Assembly: GCA_051657905.1 (NCBI GenBank)
Contig: JBOFLO010000011.1
Location: 1-12,041, forward strand
Direction: 5' to 3'
Length of the DNA stretch: 12,041 nucleotides
From: JBOFLO01 sp051657905
GTDB lineage: Bacteria; Patescibacteriota; Gracilibacteria; UBA1369
Shown one piece after another: positions 1-5,384 of this stretch (its first letter is position 1; every line of letters begins with the position of its first letter). The notes beneath the pieces are model-generated. The model saw nothing but the letters and a program-made list of their open reading frames with translations, had not been told where the DNA came from and did no database searches. The position numbers and the translations under genes are program-made.

Positions 1-406
1 GTCCCTCCTCCATTTGACTCAAATCACAAAAAAATCTCCAGGTTACTGGTAAATCCTTTTCCAATTTCGCCGCTTCAACAAAATTCAGTTTTATCTCCCT
101 GTTTCCACCTCCCTCAGCCAATAATTTATCTCCATAAGCAGTCCAAATTTCACAATTCAAATCCAAATCCAGGGCACTTTGTAAATCAAAACTTTTAGGA
201 AAAACATCGGCATTTTTAGCCGTCACCGTCACCCGCAAAACCTCACTTTTTTCACTGGCAATATTATCTTCCAGCCTTGGTGAATTATTCAATAAACTAA
301 CCTCAGCCTTCAGCTCTTCACTAAACATTCCAGATTTAAAAATCAAAGCGGCCACAGCTATTAAAGCTATCGCCGCCCCCGCCAATATTTTTTGATTTTT
401 CTGCAT
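1..406 (-). CDS. Membrane-anchored extracytoplasmic protein, function unknown (partial, C-terminus off the left edge)
   Basis: I translated this by hand from an ATG at 404-406 on the minus strand. It stays open for 135 codons to the window edge, so the C-terminus is missing. The protein starts with MQKNQK, then a hydrophobic stretch at about residues 7-23 (ILAGAAIALIAVAALIF), which would be a signal anchor or uncleaved signal peptide. The rest looks like alternating beta strands, for example EVLRVTVTAKNADVF at about 56-69, with two cysteines (C84 and C127) that could pair outside the cell. This suggests a beta-sandwich domain held at the outer face of the membrane, but I do not recognise a family. 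It begins only 4 bases after the stop of the upstream basic membrane protein, so the two are probably co-transcribed. There is no Shine-Dalgarno sequence. Being a gene is fairly sure; function is unknown. Confidence 0.7.
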   Translation of the reverse strand, partial: MQKNQKILAGAAIALIAVAALIFKSGMFSEELKAEVSLLNNSPRLEDNIASEKSEVLRVTVTAKNADVFPKSFDLQSALDLDLNCEIWTAYGDKLLAEGGGNREIKLNFVEAAKLEKDLPVTWRFFCDLSQMEEG

Positions 407-410
407 CAAA

Positions 411-836
411 TTATCTCATTCTATTTAATCTTCTATTCGCCTCTTGCAAAGTTTTTTTAGCTTCTTTGCGGAACATAGTTTTGGCTTTATCGGCCGAACC
501 TTTTAATTGTTTTTCCGCTTCATGAGAAGCCCATTCCGCCTTTTTAGTTACCTGTTTTTTAATATCATTGAAATTCAATCCATGTGCCGCATCCTTAACT
601 CTCCAGGCAGTTAAAGCCGCCAATCCCATCATCAACCCCGCCCCCACAAATTGAAAAGCTCTTTTAAACCAATGAGTTTTTCTGACACTTTCCAATTTTA
701 CTTCAGCCTGTTTAACTAATTTAGCCGCAGGCTTAGTCATTCTTTTGAATTTCTTTTCCGCACTTTTTAACTGCTTTCTGGTCACAACAATTCTTTTTAC
801 GGCTCTTTTAGCAACTTTTCTTTTAGTTTTTGGCAT
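411..836 (-). CDS. Small, highly basic single-pass membrane protein, unknown function
   Basis: This 141-aa protein is not one I recognise. By hand count it has 41 Lys/Arg against 11 Asp/Glu. The first 60 residues carry 23 basic and 3 acidic side chains. One hydrophobic segment at about residues 61-78 (FQFVGAGLMMGLAALTAW) could span the membrane, followed by a charged, Ala/Lys-rich tail (about 80-141) that looks helical. The architecture is polycation, membrane segment, basic helix. Such a protein could bind nucleic acid or acidic lipid at the membrane, or be a YtxH-like small envelope protein; both are guesses. The ATG at 834-836 sits about 22 bases after the expected start of a well-formed promoter. 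The leader is A/T-only and has no Shine-Dalgarno sequence. A second membrane-anchored protein follows after 4 bases, which suggests a joint envelope role. Confidence 0.75.
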   Translation of the reverse strand: MPKTKRKVAKRAVKRIVVTRKQLKSAEKKFKRMTKPAAKLVKQAEVKLESVRKTHWFKRAFQFVGAGLMMGLAALTAWRVKDAAHGLNFNDIKKQVTKKAEWASHEAEKQLKGSADKAKTMFRKEAKKTLQEANRRLNRMR

Positions 837-864
837 ATTTTTAAATTAATTAAATAATCATATT

Positions 865-893
865 ATTCTACAACAAAAAGTCTAAATAGTCAA
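865..893 (-). promoter_or_regulatory. Sigma70-type promoter for the 836-to-1 minus-strand unit
   Basis: Read on the minus strand, -35 TTGACT (888-893) and -10 TAGAAT (865-870) are separated by exactly 17 bases. Each box is one base off consensus. The expected transcript start is near 858, giving a leader of about 22 bases. It is the best promoter match in the window. Predicted from sequence only. Confidence 0.65.
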
Positions 894-916
894 TACGGCC
901 CTATCCATCAATGCTC

Positions 917-945
917 TTGCCTTTTCCCCCAAAATTCGCAAAAAT
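917..945 (+). promoter_or_regulatory. Weak candidate promoter for miaB
   Basis: TTGCCT (917-922) is followed after 17 bases by AAAAAT (940-945). The -35 is fair and the -10 is poor (4 of 6). It is the best plus-strand pair I see in the 141-base divergent gap. The -10 overlaps the left arm of an inverted repeat at 937-960, so the site could be regulated, but this is tentative. Confidence 0.25.
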
Positions 946-960
946 TACCAGGCTTTTGCG
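937..960. repeat. Perfect 7-bp inverted repeat just upstream of miaB
   Basis: CGCAAAA (937-943) and TTTTGCG (954-960) are perfect inverted arms around a 10-base loop, ending 17 bases before the miaB ATG. No T-run follows, so it is not an intrinsic terminator. It could be a repressor site or a hairpin in the miaB leader. A 7-bp stem can also arise by chance in A/T-rich DNA. Confidence 0.4.
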
Positions 961-977
961 GGCTAATTAATCAACAT

Positions 978-2444
978 ATGTCCACCTCCACCCTCCCCCG
1001 AAAATCAGCAACCCCCCGCACCCCCGACGCTGGATTGAAATATCACATCCAAACTTTCGGCTGCCAAATGAACTATTCCGACACCGAAAGAGTTTCAGCA
1101 ATTTTAGAAAAATCCGGCTACAGCAAGGCCACAACCCTCGAGGACGTCGACCTGTTCATTTTCAATACCTGTTCCATCAAACAAAAAGGCGAAGACAAAG
1201 TTTATGGAATGATTAAAAATATCGCTTCCTACAAAAAAGCCAATCCCCGCTTATTAATCGGCCTAACAGGCTGCATGGTCCGCCAGACCTCTTCCAAAAA
1301 CAGCGAAAAAACCGAAAAAGATCAACTTTTAAAAGAACGTTCTCGCTTAGATTTCGTTTTTAGAATCACCGATACTCACAAATTACCAAATCTCCTAGCC
1401 GAAGCCGAACCGCAATTAGACCTCGCCGAATTAGACCAACTCAATCAACCCACCCGCTCCGCCATCGCCGACCTAACCGCCGAAAATCTCACCGATTACC
1501 TCAACGTCACCCCCAATTACGGCAGCCAATTCCAAGCCTTCGTACCCATCCAAATCGGTTGTGACAAATACTGCACCTACTGCATTGTTCCATATTCTCG
1601 CGGCCGCGAACAAAGCCGCCCTATGGAAGATATTTATCAAGAATGTTTGAAACTTGTTGAAAACGGCTGCAAAGAAATTACTTTGGTTGGCCAAACCGTC
1701 AATTCATACGGACTTTCCGCTCTGGATAAGCAAAAGCCTCTATTTACCGAACTTGAAATTCACCCTTTCACTCAATTACTTCGCCGCCTCGACTCCCTCA
1801 GCGAAAAAGGCCTCAATCGCCTCCGCTACACCTCCCCACACCCCCGCGACCTTAATGACGATTTAATCAACGCCCACGCCACTTTAAAAACACTTTGCCC
1901 CTACATTCATCTCCCAATCCAATCCGGCGACGATGAGATGTTAAAACGCATGAATCGCAAATACACCGTGGCCGAATATCGCGAAAAAGTCGCCCGCCTA
2001 CTCGCGCGCGTACCCAACTGCTGTATCTCTACCGATATTATCGTTGGCTTCTGCGGCGAAACCGACCAGCAATATCAAAACACCTACGATTTATTCGAAG
2101 AAATGCAATGGGATCAAGCCTTCATTTCCCGCTACAGCGAAAGAACCGGCACCGTCGCTGGCAATTATTTCAAAGATGATATTACCGCTGAACAAAAAGC
2201 TGATCGTTGGCATCGTTTAAACAATTTATTAAAAGTAGTTTCCCGTAATCGCCACAAAAGCTTCGAAGGAAAAACCGTTGAAGTTTTAGTAGAAAGATTC
2301 AATCCATTAACTTCCGAATGCGAAGGTCGCAGCCGTGAATACAAATTAGTCCAATTTCCCGGCCATCCCGACCAAGTAGGAACCATTGTTCAAGCCAAAG
2401 TTCTTCAGGGGCTTGACTGGGTCTTGAAAGGTTGTTTGATATAA
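978..2444 (+). CDS. miaB: tRNA-2-methylthio-N6-isopentenyladenosine-37 synthase MiaB
   Basis: MiaB is a cytoplasmic radical-SAM methylthiotransferase that adds a methylthio group to i6A37 in tRNAs reading UNN codons. Domain order is intact over 488 aa. The N-terminal UPF0004 domain has the three auxiliary-cluster cysteines C29 (TFGCQMN), C65 (NTCSIK) and C99 (TGCM). The radical-SAM CxxxCxxC is C195/C199/C202 (CDKYCTYCIVPYSRGRE). A TRAM RNA-binding domain lies at about 427-488. GCQMN and the IVPYSRGRE context favour MiaB over RimO or MtaB. The protein is slightly long: about 20 non-conserved residues precede the first conserved strand, and there is a charged insertion at about 105-123. The usual FPGET motif is FCGET here (C359). 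The ATG at 978 has no Shine-Dalgarno; no better ATG lies before the conserved core, although a TTG at codon 20 is possible. It would need reduced ferredoxin or flavodoxin, and a ferredoxin gene lies nearby at 3002-3271. Confidence 0.95.
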   Translation: MSTSTLPRKSATPRTPDAGLKYHIQTFGCQMNYSDTERVSAILEKSGYSKATTLEDVDLFIFNTCSIKQKGEDKVYGMIKNIASYKKANPRLLIGLTGCMVRQTSSKNSEKTEKDQLLKERSRLDFVFRITDTHKLPNLLAEAEPQLDLAELDQLNQPTRSAIADLTAENLTDYLNVTPNYGSQFQAFVPIQIGCDKYCTYCIVPYSRGREQSRPMEDIYQECLKLVENGCKEITLVGQTVNSYGLSALDKQKPLFTELEIHPFTQLLRRLDSLSEKGLNRLRYTSPHPRDLNDDLINAHATLKTLCPYIHLPIQSGDDEMLKRMNRKYTVAEYREKVARLLARVPNCCISTDIIVGFCGETDQQYQNTYDLFEEMQWDQAFISRYSERTGTVAGNYFKDDITAEQKADRWHRLNNLLKVVSRNRHKSFEGKTVEVLVERFNPLTSECEGRSREYKLVQFPGHPDQVGTIVQAKVLQGLDWVLKGCLI

Positions 2445-2452
2445 TGTATACT
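2424..2452 (+). promoter_or_regulatory. Candidate promoter for the 2478 gene, nested in the end of miaB
   Basis: TTGAAA (2424-2429) and TATACT (2447-2452) are 17 bases apart. The expected start is near 2459, giving a leader of about 19 bases before the ATG at 2478. The -35 lies inside the last codons of miaB. A competing reading pairs TTGACT (2413-2418) with TATAAT (2440-2445), but that spacing is 21 bases, too long. This suggests the 2478 gene can be expressed independently of miaB. Confidence 0.5.
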
Positions 2453-2477
2453 CCTTTCTCATTCATTTAGTTATAAT

Positions 2478-3005
2478 ATGAAGGACCCCAAATCGACTTT
2501 TTATTCAAAGCCAATCAGTTCGCTTGCTTTTCCCAAACTTTCCACCAGTTTGATCCCATCTGATGCGGCGAGTCTAGATTCTAACAATGAAGTGGGAAAA
2601 CAAATGCAGTTGATGAGAATCTCTACTCTTTTACATTTAAAAGAATATCCCACTCTTCTCACTGCTGAATTTAAAGAGTATTTTTCGTTTATTCTTCCTT
2701 ATATCAATGTGTCGATCATGGCAGAAGATTCAGATGAATTTGAGATTAATAAGTTTTTGGTTGATATCAATAAACTAATTGATCTGTACGGATCTTTTGA
2801 AGATGAAGATTTTTATGATCAGCATATGGCTATATTAATCAAAAAAATGAGAAAATCTGAATCTCAAATAATTGATTATTATGCTGGTATAGCCGACGGC
2901 ATTGGTTTTCCTGTGAGAGCTGTCTGGTCTACTCACCAACTTCAACTAATTGATAAATTTTTATATTTTATCGCCAAATTCACCTACGCCAACAAAATTA
3001 ACTAA
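2478..3005 (+). CDS. Hypothetical soluble protein, 175 aa, atypical base composition
   Basis: I do not recognise this protein. It has no signal peptide or membrane segment and looks mostly alpha-helical. After a Ser/Pro-rich first 35 residues come helical stretches, including an acidic patch at about 82-112 (AEDSDEFEINKF and GSFEDEDFYDQHM). The last third is aromatic-rich (IDYYAGIADGIGFP, then IDKFLYFIAKFTY). The coding strand is A/T-rich with slightly more G than C: by hand count, 47 G and 39 C in 2581-2880. Surrounding DNA is strongly C-rich, so codon use differs from both neighbours. This points to recent acquisition or different selection. A promoter-like pair sits at 2424-2452, so it may be transcribed alone. 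Its stop overlaps the stop of the convergent ferredoxin gene by 4 bases. The open frame and an adjoining promoter support a real gene; there is no functional clue. Confidence 0.6.
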   Translation: MKDPKSTFYSKPISSLAFPKLSTSLIPSDAASLDSNNEVGKQMQLMRISTLLHLKEYPTLLTAEFKEYFSFILPYINVSIMAEDSDEFEINKFLVDINKLIDLYGSFEDEDFYDQHMAILIKKMRKSESQIIDYYAGIADGIGFPVRAVWSTHQLQLIDKFLYFIAKFTYANKIN

Positions 3006-3271
3006 GCTATAAAATCCTCCAAATTAGCTTCCTTCGTCACATCCAAATAAAATTTTCCCTCCGGATAAACCGCCACCGCAATCCCATTATCACAAAAATC
3101 CAAACACCCGGCCTTATTAACTCTCAGTTTATAAAGGCCTTTTTCAATTCCCTGCATTTTCAATTTCGCCCGCAACTCCTCACCACCTTTCGGCGCACAA
3201 CCGCTTCCGTCCGCTTTAGTATTGCAGCAGACAAATATATGTTTTTCGTATGGCTGATTTATTTCTTTCAT
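3002..3271 (-). CDS. Thioredoxin-like [2Fe-2S] ferredoxin
   Basis: At 89 aa this matches the small thioredoxin-fold [2Fe-2S] ferredoxins (Aquifex/Clostridium pasteurianum type, also found as a domain in NuoE and hydrogenase subunits). The opening HIFVCCN strand is typical. The likely cluster ligands are C15 or C16, C25, C56 and C60, with the signature GCLDFCDNG followed by VAVYPEGKFYLDV. The first ligand loop is shorter than in the Aquifex protein (10 residues between C15 and C25), and position 16 carries an extra cysteine next to the first ligand. It would be a cytoplasmic one-electron carrier; the partner is unknown. It starts 5 bases after the alaS stop, so it is most likely the second gene of an alaS transcript. 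The other neighbour's upstream gene, miaB, encodes an enzyme needing an electron donor. No Shine-Dalgarno is visible. The family is fairly secure and the partner is speculation. Confidence 0.85.
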   Translation of the reverse strand: MKEINQPYEKHIFVCCNTKADGSGCAPKGGEELRAKLKMQGIEKGLYKLRVNKAGCLDFCDNGIAVAVYPEGKFYLDVTKEANLEDFIA

Positions 3272-3276
3272 GAAAA

Positions 3277-5196
3277 TTATTTATTAGCAGATTCCCCCAC
3301 AATCGCTTTGATTCTTCTCACCCCAGCCGAAGAAGCCTCCTCCTTCACAATCTTAAACCCTTTCAAATCCCCAGTATTTTTCACATGAGGCCCTCCACAA
3401 ATTTCCAAAGAAAATTCACCCATTTTATAAACCTTAATCTGATCTCCATATTTATCTTCAAACAAACCAATCGCCCCCCGAGTTTTCGCTTCATCAACCG
3501 TCATCACTTCAAAACTAATCGGCAAAGCTTCCTTAATTTGAGTATTCACAATTGTTTCCACTTCCATCAATTGCTCAGGCGTCATTTTATTCGGATAATT
3601 AAAATCAAAACGCAATCTCTCCGCAGTAATATTTGATCCTTTCTGCTCAACCTCTACACCCAAAACCAATTTCAAAGCCTTATGCAAAAGATGAGTCGCC
3701 GTATGCAATTTAGTTGTGTCCTCACTATGATCAGCCAATCCACCCGAAAACTTTTGCTCCGCCCCCGCCTTCGACAAACTCTGATGCGCCTTAAATCTCT
3801 TCGTAAAACTCTCAATAAAAAATTTCTGATCAAATTTAAATCCTTCTCTATCCAATTCCTCGGTAATCATTTCCACCGGAAATCCATAAGTTTCATAAAG
3901 GAAAAACGCCTTTTGCGCCAAATCTTCAGTATTCAATTTCCGCACCTCTTCACCATCAAAAACTTTTTTCATTTCTCTTAAACCATTTTCCAAAGTTCTC
4001 TTAAATTTATCTTCTTCTTTTTGCAATTCTTCCAAAATTCTCTGTTTATTTTCCGCTAATTCTGGAAAGAAATCTTGATAATCAGCAATGAAAATTTCCG
4101 CTAAAGCATTAGTAAAAGACTGAGTAATATTTAATTTCTTGGCATGTCTAATCGCTCGACGAATCAAACGACGCAAAATATACCCCTGATCTTTATTGGA
4201 AGGAAAAACCCCTCTCTTATCACCCAAAATAAACACCGCCGCACGAATATGATCGGCAATAATTCTGCCAGATTTAATATTTTCTTCATCTTCCACCATT
4301 TCCGCAGCACACATTGAACGAATTTTTTCTTTCACACCGGCAAACAATTCAGTTTCATAATGCGTCCATTTACCTTCCAGCACCGCCACAATTCTTTCAA
4401 ACCCCATCCCTGTATCAACATTTTTCTGCGCCAATTCATTAAAACTACCGTCAGCATTTTTATTAAACTGCATGAAAACATTATTCCAAATTTCCACATA
4501 TCGCCCGCATTCACAATTGGGATGACATTTCGCAGAACCATCTTTCAATGGATATTTATCACGCATTTCCTGAGAAGAATTTTCCGCATGTTCATGAGCA
4601 TTCAGAGCAGGGAAGCGATCAAAGAAAATTTCTGTATCCGGTCCACAAGGTCCAGTTAATCCAGCCGGCCCCCACCAGTTTTTCTTCTTCTCGTAAAAAT
4701 AAATTAATTTCCTATCTTCTGCAGAAGCTTTCTCCACCTCCACAAATCCCAACTCTTTCCAAAATCCAGCCGCCTCTTCATCCCGCGGCGCATTTTCATC
4801 CCCCTCAAAACAAGTCACACGCAAACGCTCAGCATCAATTCCAAACCCTCCATCCGCCCAGGGAGTAGTCAATAATTCATAACTCATCCCAATCGATTCC
4901 TTTTTAAAATAATCACCAAGCGACCAATTTCCCAACATCTCAAAAAATGTACAATGTGTGTCATCGCCAACTTCCTCAATATCATCAGTACGAATACATT
5001 TCTGCGAATCCACCAAACGCGTTCCAGCCGGATGTTTCTCACCCATCAAAAACGGCACCAATGGTTGCATTCCCGCAGTTGTAAATAAAACTGTCGGATC
5101 ATTTTCCGGAACTACTGAAGCCGAAGGAATTTGTTTATGCCCATGTTTCTTCACAAAAAAATCAATATATCTCTGTCGAATTTCGCTGGCTTTCAT
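3277..5196 (-). CDS. alaS: Alanyl-tRNA synthetase, short form lacking the C-Ala domain
   Basis: This class II synthetase charges tRNA-Ala with alanine in the cytoplasm. The catalytic domain is clear: FTTAGMQPLVPFL (38-50), motif 2 around THCTFFEMLGNWSLGDYF (80-97), GPCGPDTEIFFD (182-193) and motif 3 VDTGMGFERIVAVL (260-273). The tRNA-binding helical region follows (RIIADHIRAA and GYILRRLIRRAIRHAKK, about 311-354). The editing domain that clears Ser/Gly-tRNA has both metal-binding motifs, H498/H502 (HTATH) and C600/H604 (CGGPH). The protein then ends at GVRRIKAIVGESANK. At 639 aa it is well short of the roughly 870-aa bacterial norm because the C-Ala oligomerisation and tRNA-elbow domain is absent. 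The reading frame ends cleanly, so this is a natural short form rather than a frameshift. A Cys-rich insertion (C224, C228, C230) precedes motif 3. No Shine-Dalgarno; the leader is about 43 bases. The ferredoxin gene follows after 5 bases. Confidence 0.97.
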   Translation of the reverse strand: MKASEIRQRYIDFFVKKHGHKQIPSASVVPENDPTVLFTTAGMQPLVPFLMGEKHPAGTRLVDSQKCIRTDDIEEVGDDTHCTFFEMLGNWSLGDYFKKESIGMSYELLTTPWADGGFGIDAERLRVTCFEGDENAPRDEEAAGFWKELGFVEVEKASAEDRKLIYFYEKKKNWWGPAGLTGPCGPDTEIFFDRFPALNAHEHAENSSQEMRDKYPLKDGSAKCHPNCECGRYVEIWNNVFMQFNKNADGSFNELAQKNVDTGMGFERIVAVLEGKWTHYETELFAGVKEKIRSMCAAEMVEDEENIKSGRIIADHIRAAVFILGDKRGVFPSNKDQGYILRRLIRRAIRHAKKLNITQSFTNALAEIFIADYQDFFPELAENKQRILEELQKEEDKFKRTLENGLREMKKVFDGEEVRKLNTEDLAQKAFFLYETYGFPVEMITEELDREGFKFDQKFFIESFTKRFKAHQSLSKAGAEQKFSGGLADHSEDTTKLHTATHLLHKALKLVLGVEVEQKGSNITAERLRFDFNYPNKMTPEQLMEVETIVNTQIKEALPISFEVMTVDEAKTRGAIGLFEDKYGDQIKVYKMGEFSLEICGGPHVKNTGDLKGFKIVKEEASSAGVRRIKAIVGESANK

Positions 5197-5245
5197 GTTT
5201 TTAGGTTTAAATTTTTAGCTTTTTTCTCCCCCCTTTTGATACTGA

Positions 5246-5274
5246 ATCTTAATAAGAAAAGTGGTTTTTAGCAA
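5246..5274 (-). promoter_or_regulatory. Candidate promoter for alaS-ferredoxin
   Basis: On the minus strand, TTGCTA (5269-5274) and TAAGAT (5246-5251) are 17 bases apart, 4 of 6 matches each. Predicted start is near 5239, leaving about 43 bases before the alaS ATG at 5196. That leader has a run of six Gs (5228-5233 region) and is otherwise A/T-rich. I see no T-box features, and the leader is too short for one. Confidence 0.4.
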
Positions 5275-5304
5275 GCTGTTTTAAGGGAGATAATGCCTTA
5301 TTGA

Positions 5305-5333
5305 TTGGCTTTCTAGTGATTTGTTGTCATAAT
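5305..5333 (+). promoter_or_regulatory. Candidate extended -10 promoter for the DUF3352/DUF4012 unit
   Basis: TTGGCT (5305-5310), a 17-base spacer, then CATAAT (5328-5333) preceded by TGT, which fits an extended -10. The predicted start is near 5340, leaving about 45 bases before the ATG at 5385. It lies in the upstream part of the open frame that begins at a TTG at 5301, so it also supports 5385 as the real start. It is back to back with the alaS promoter. Confidence 0.5.
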
Positions 5334-5384
5334 GCAATCCCGGGTAACCAACCTGTTAATCAAACTCAAGTTTATTTAAATTTC

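Noticed and set aside
1473..2386. Three open frames of 70-73 codons overlapping miaB on either strand
   Set aside because: The conserved MiaB motifs and TRAM domain occupy this DNA in the main frame; the others show no recognisable features.
2413..2445. TTGACT plus TATAAT at the end of miaB as a promoter
   Set aside because: The spacing is 21 bases, too long for sigma70. TTGAAA-17-TATACT in the same place is better.
3385..4868. Several plus-strand open frames of 80-106 codons across this region, plus one alternative minus-strand frame at 4332-4541
   Set aside because: They are shadows of alaS; their translations are low-complexity Phe/Ser/His/Arg runs, while alaS is conserved throughout.
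5285..5304. GGGAG followed closely by ATG at 5293, looking like a translation start
   Set aside because: The frame stops after three codons (ATG CCT TAT TGA) and is out of frame with the gene downstream.
5301..5384. 84-base upstream extension of the DUF3352-like gene from a TTG start
   Set aside because: It contains a good extended -10 promoter, starts with a rare codon, lacks a ribosome site and encodes an implausible lead-in. The ATG at 5385 gives a normal basic N-terminus followed by the membrane span.
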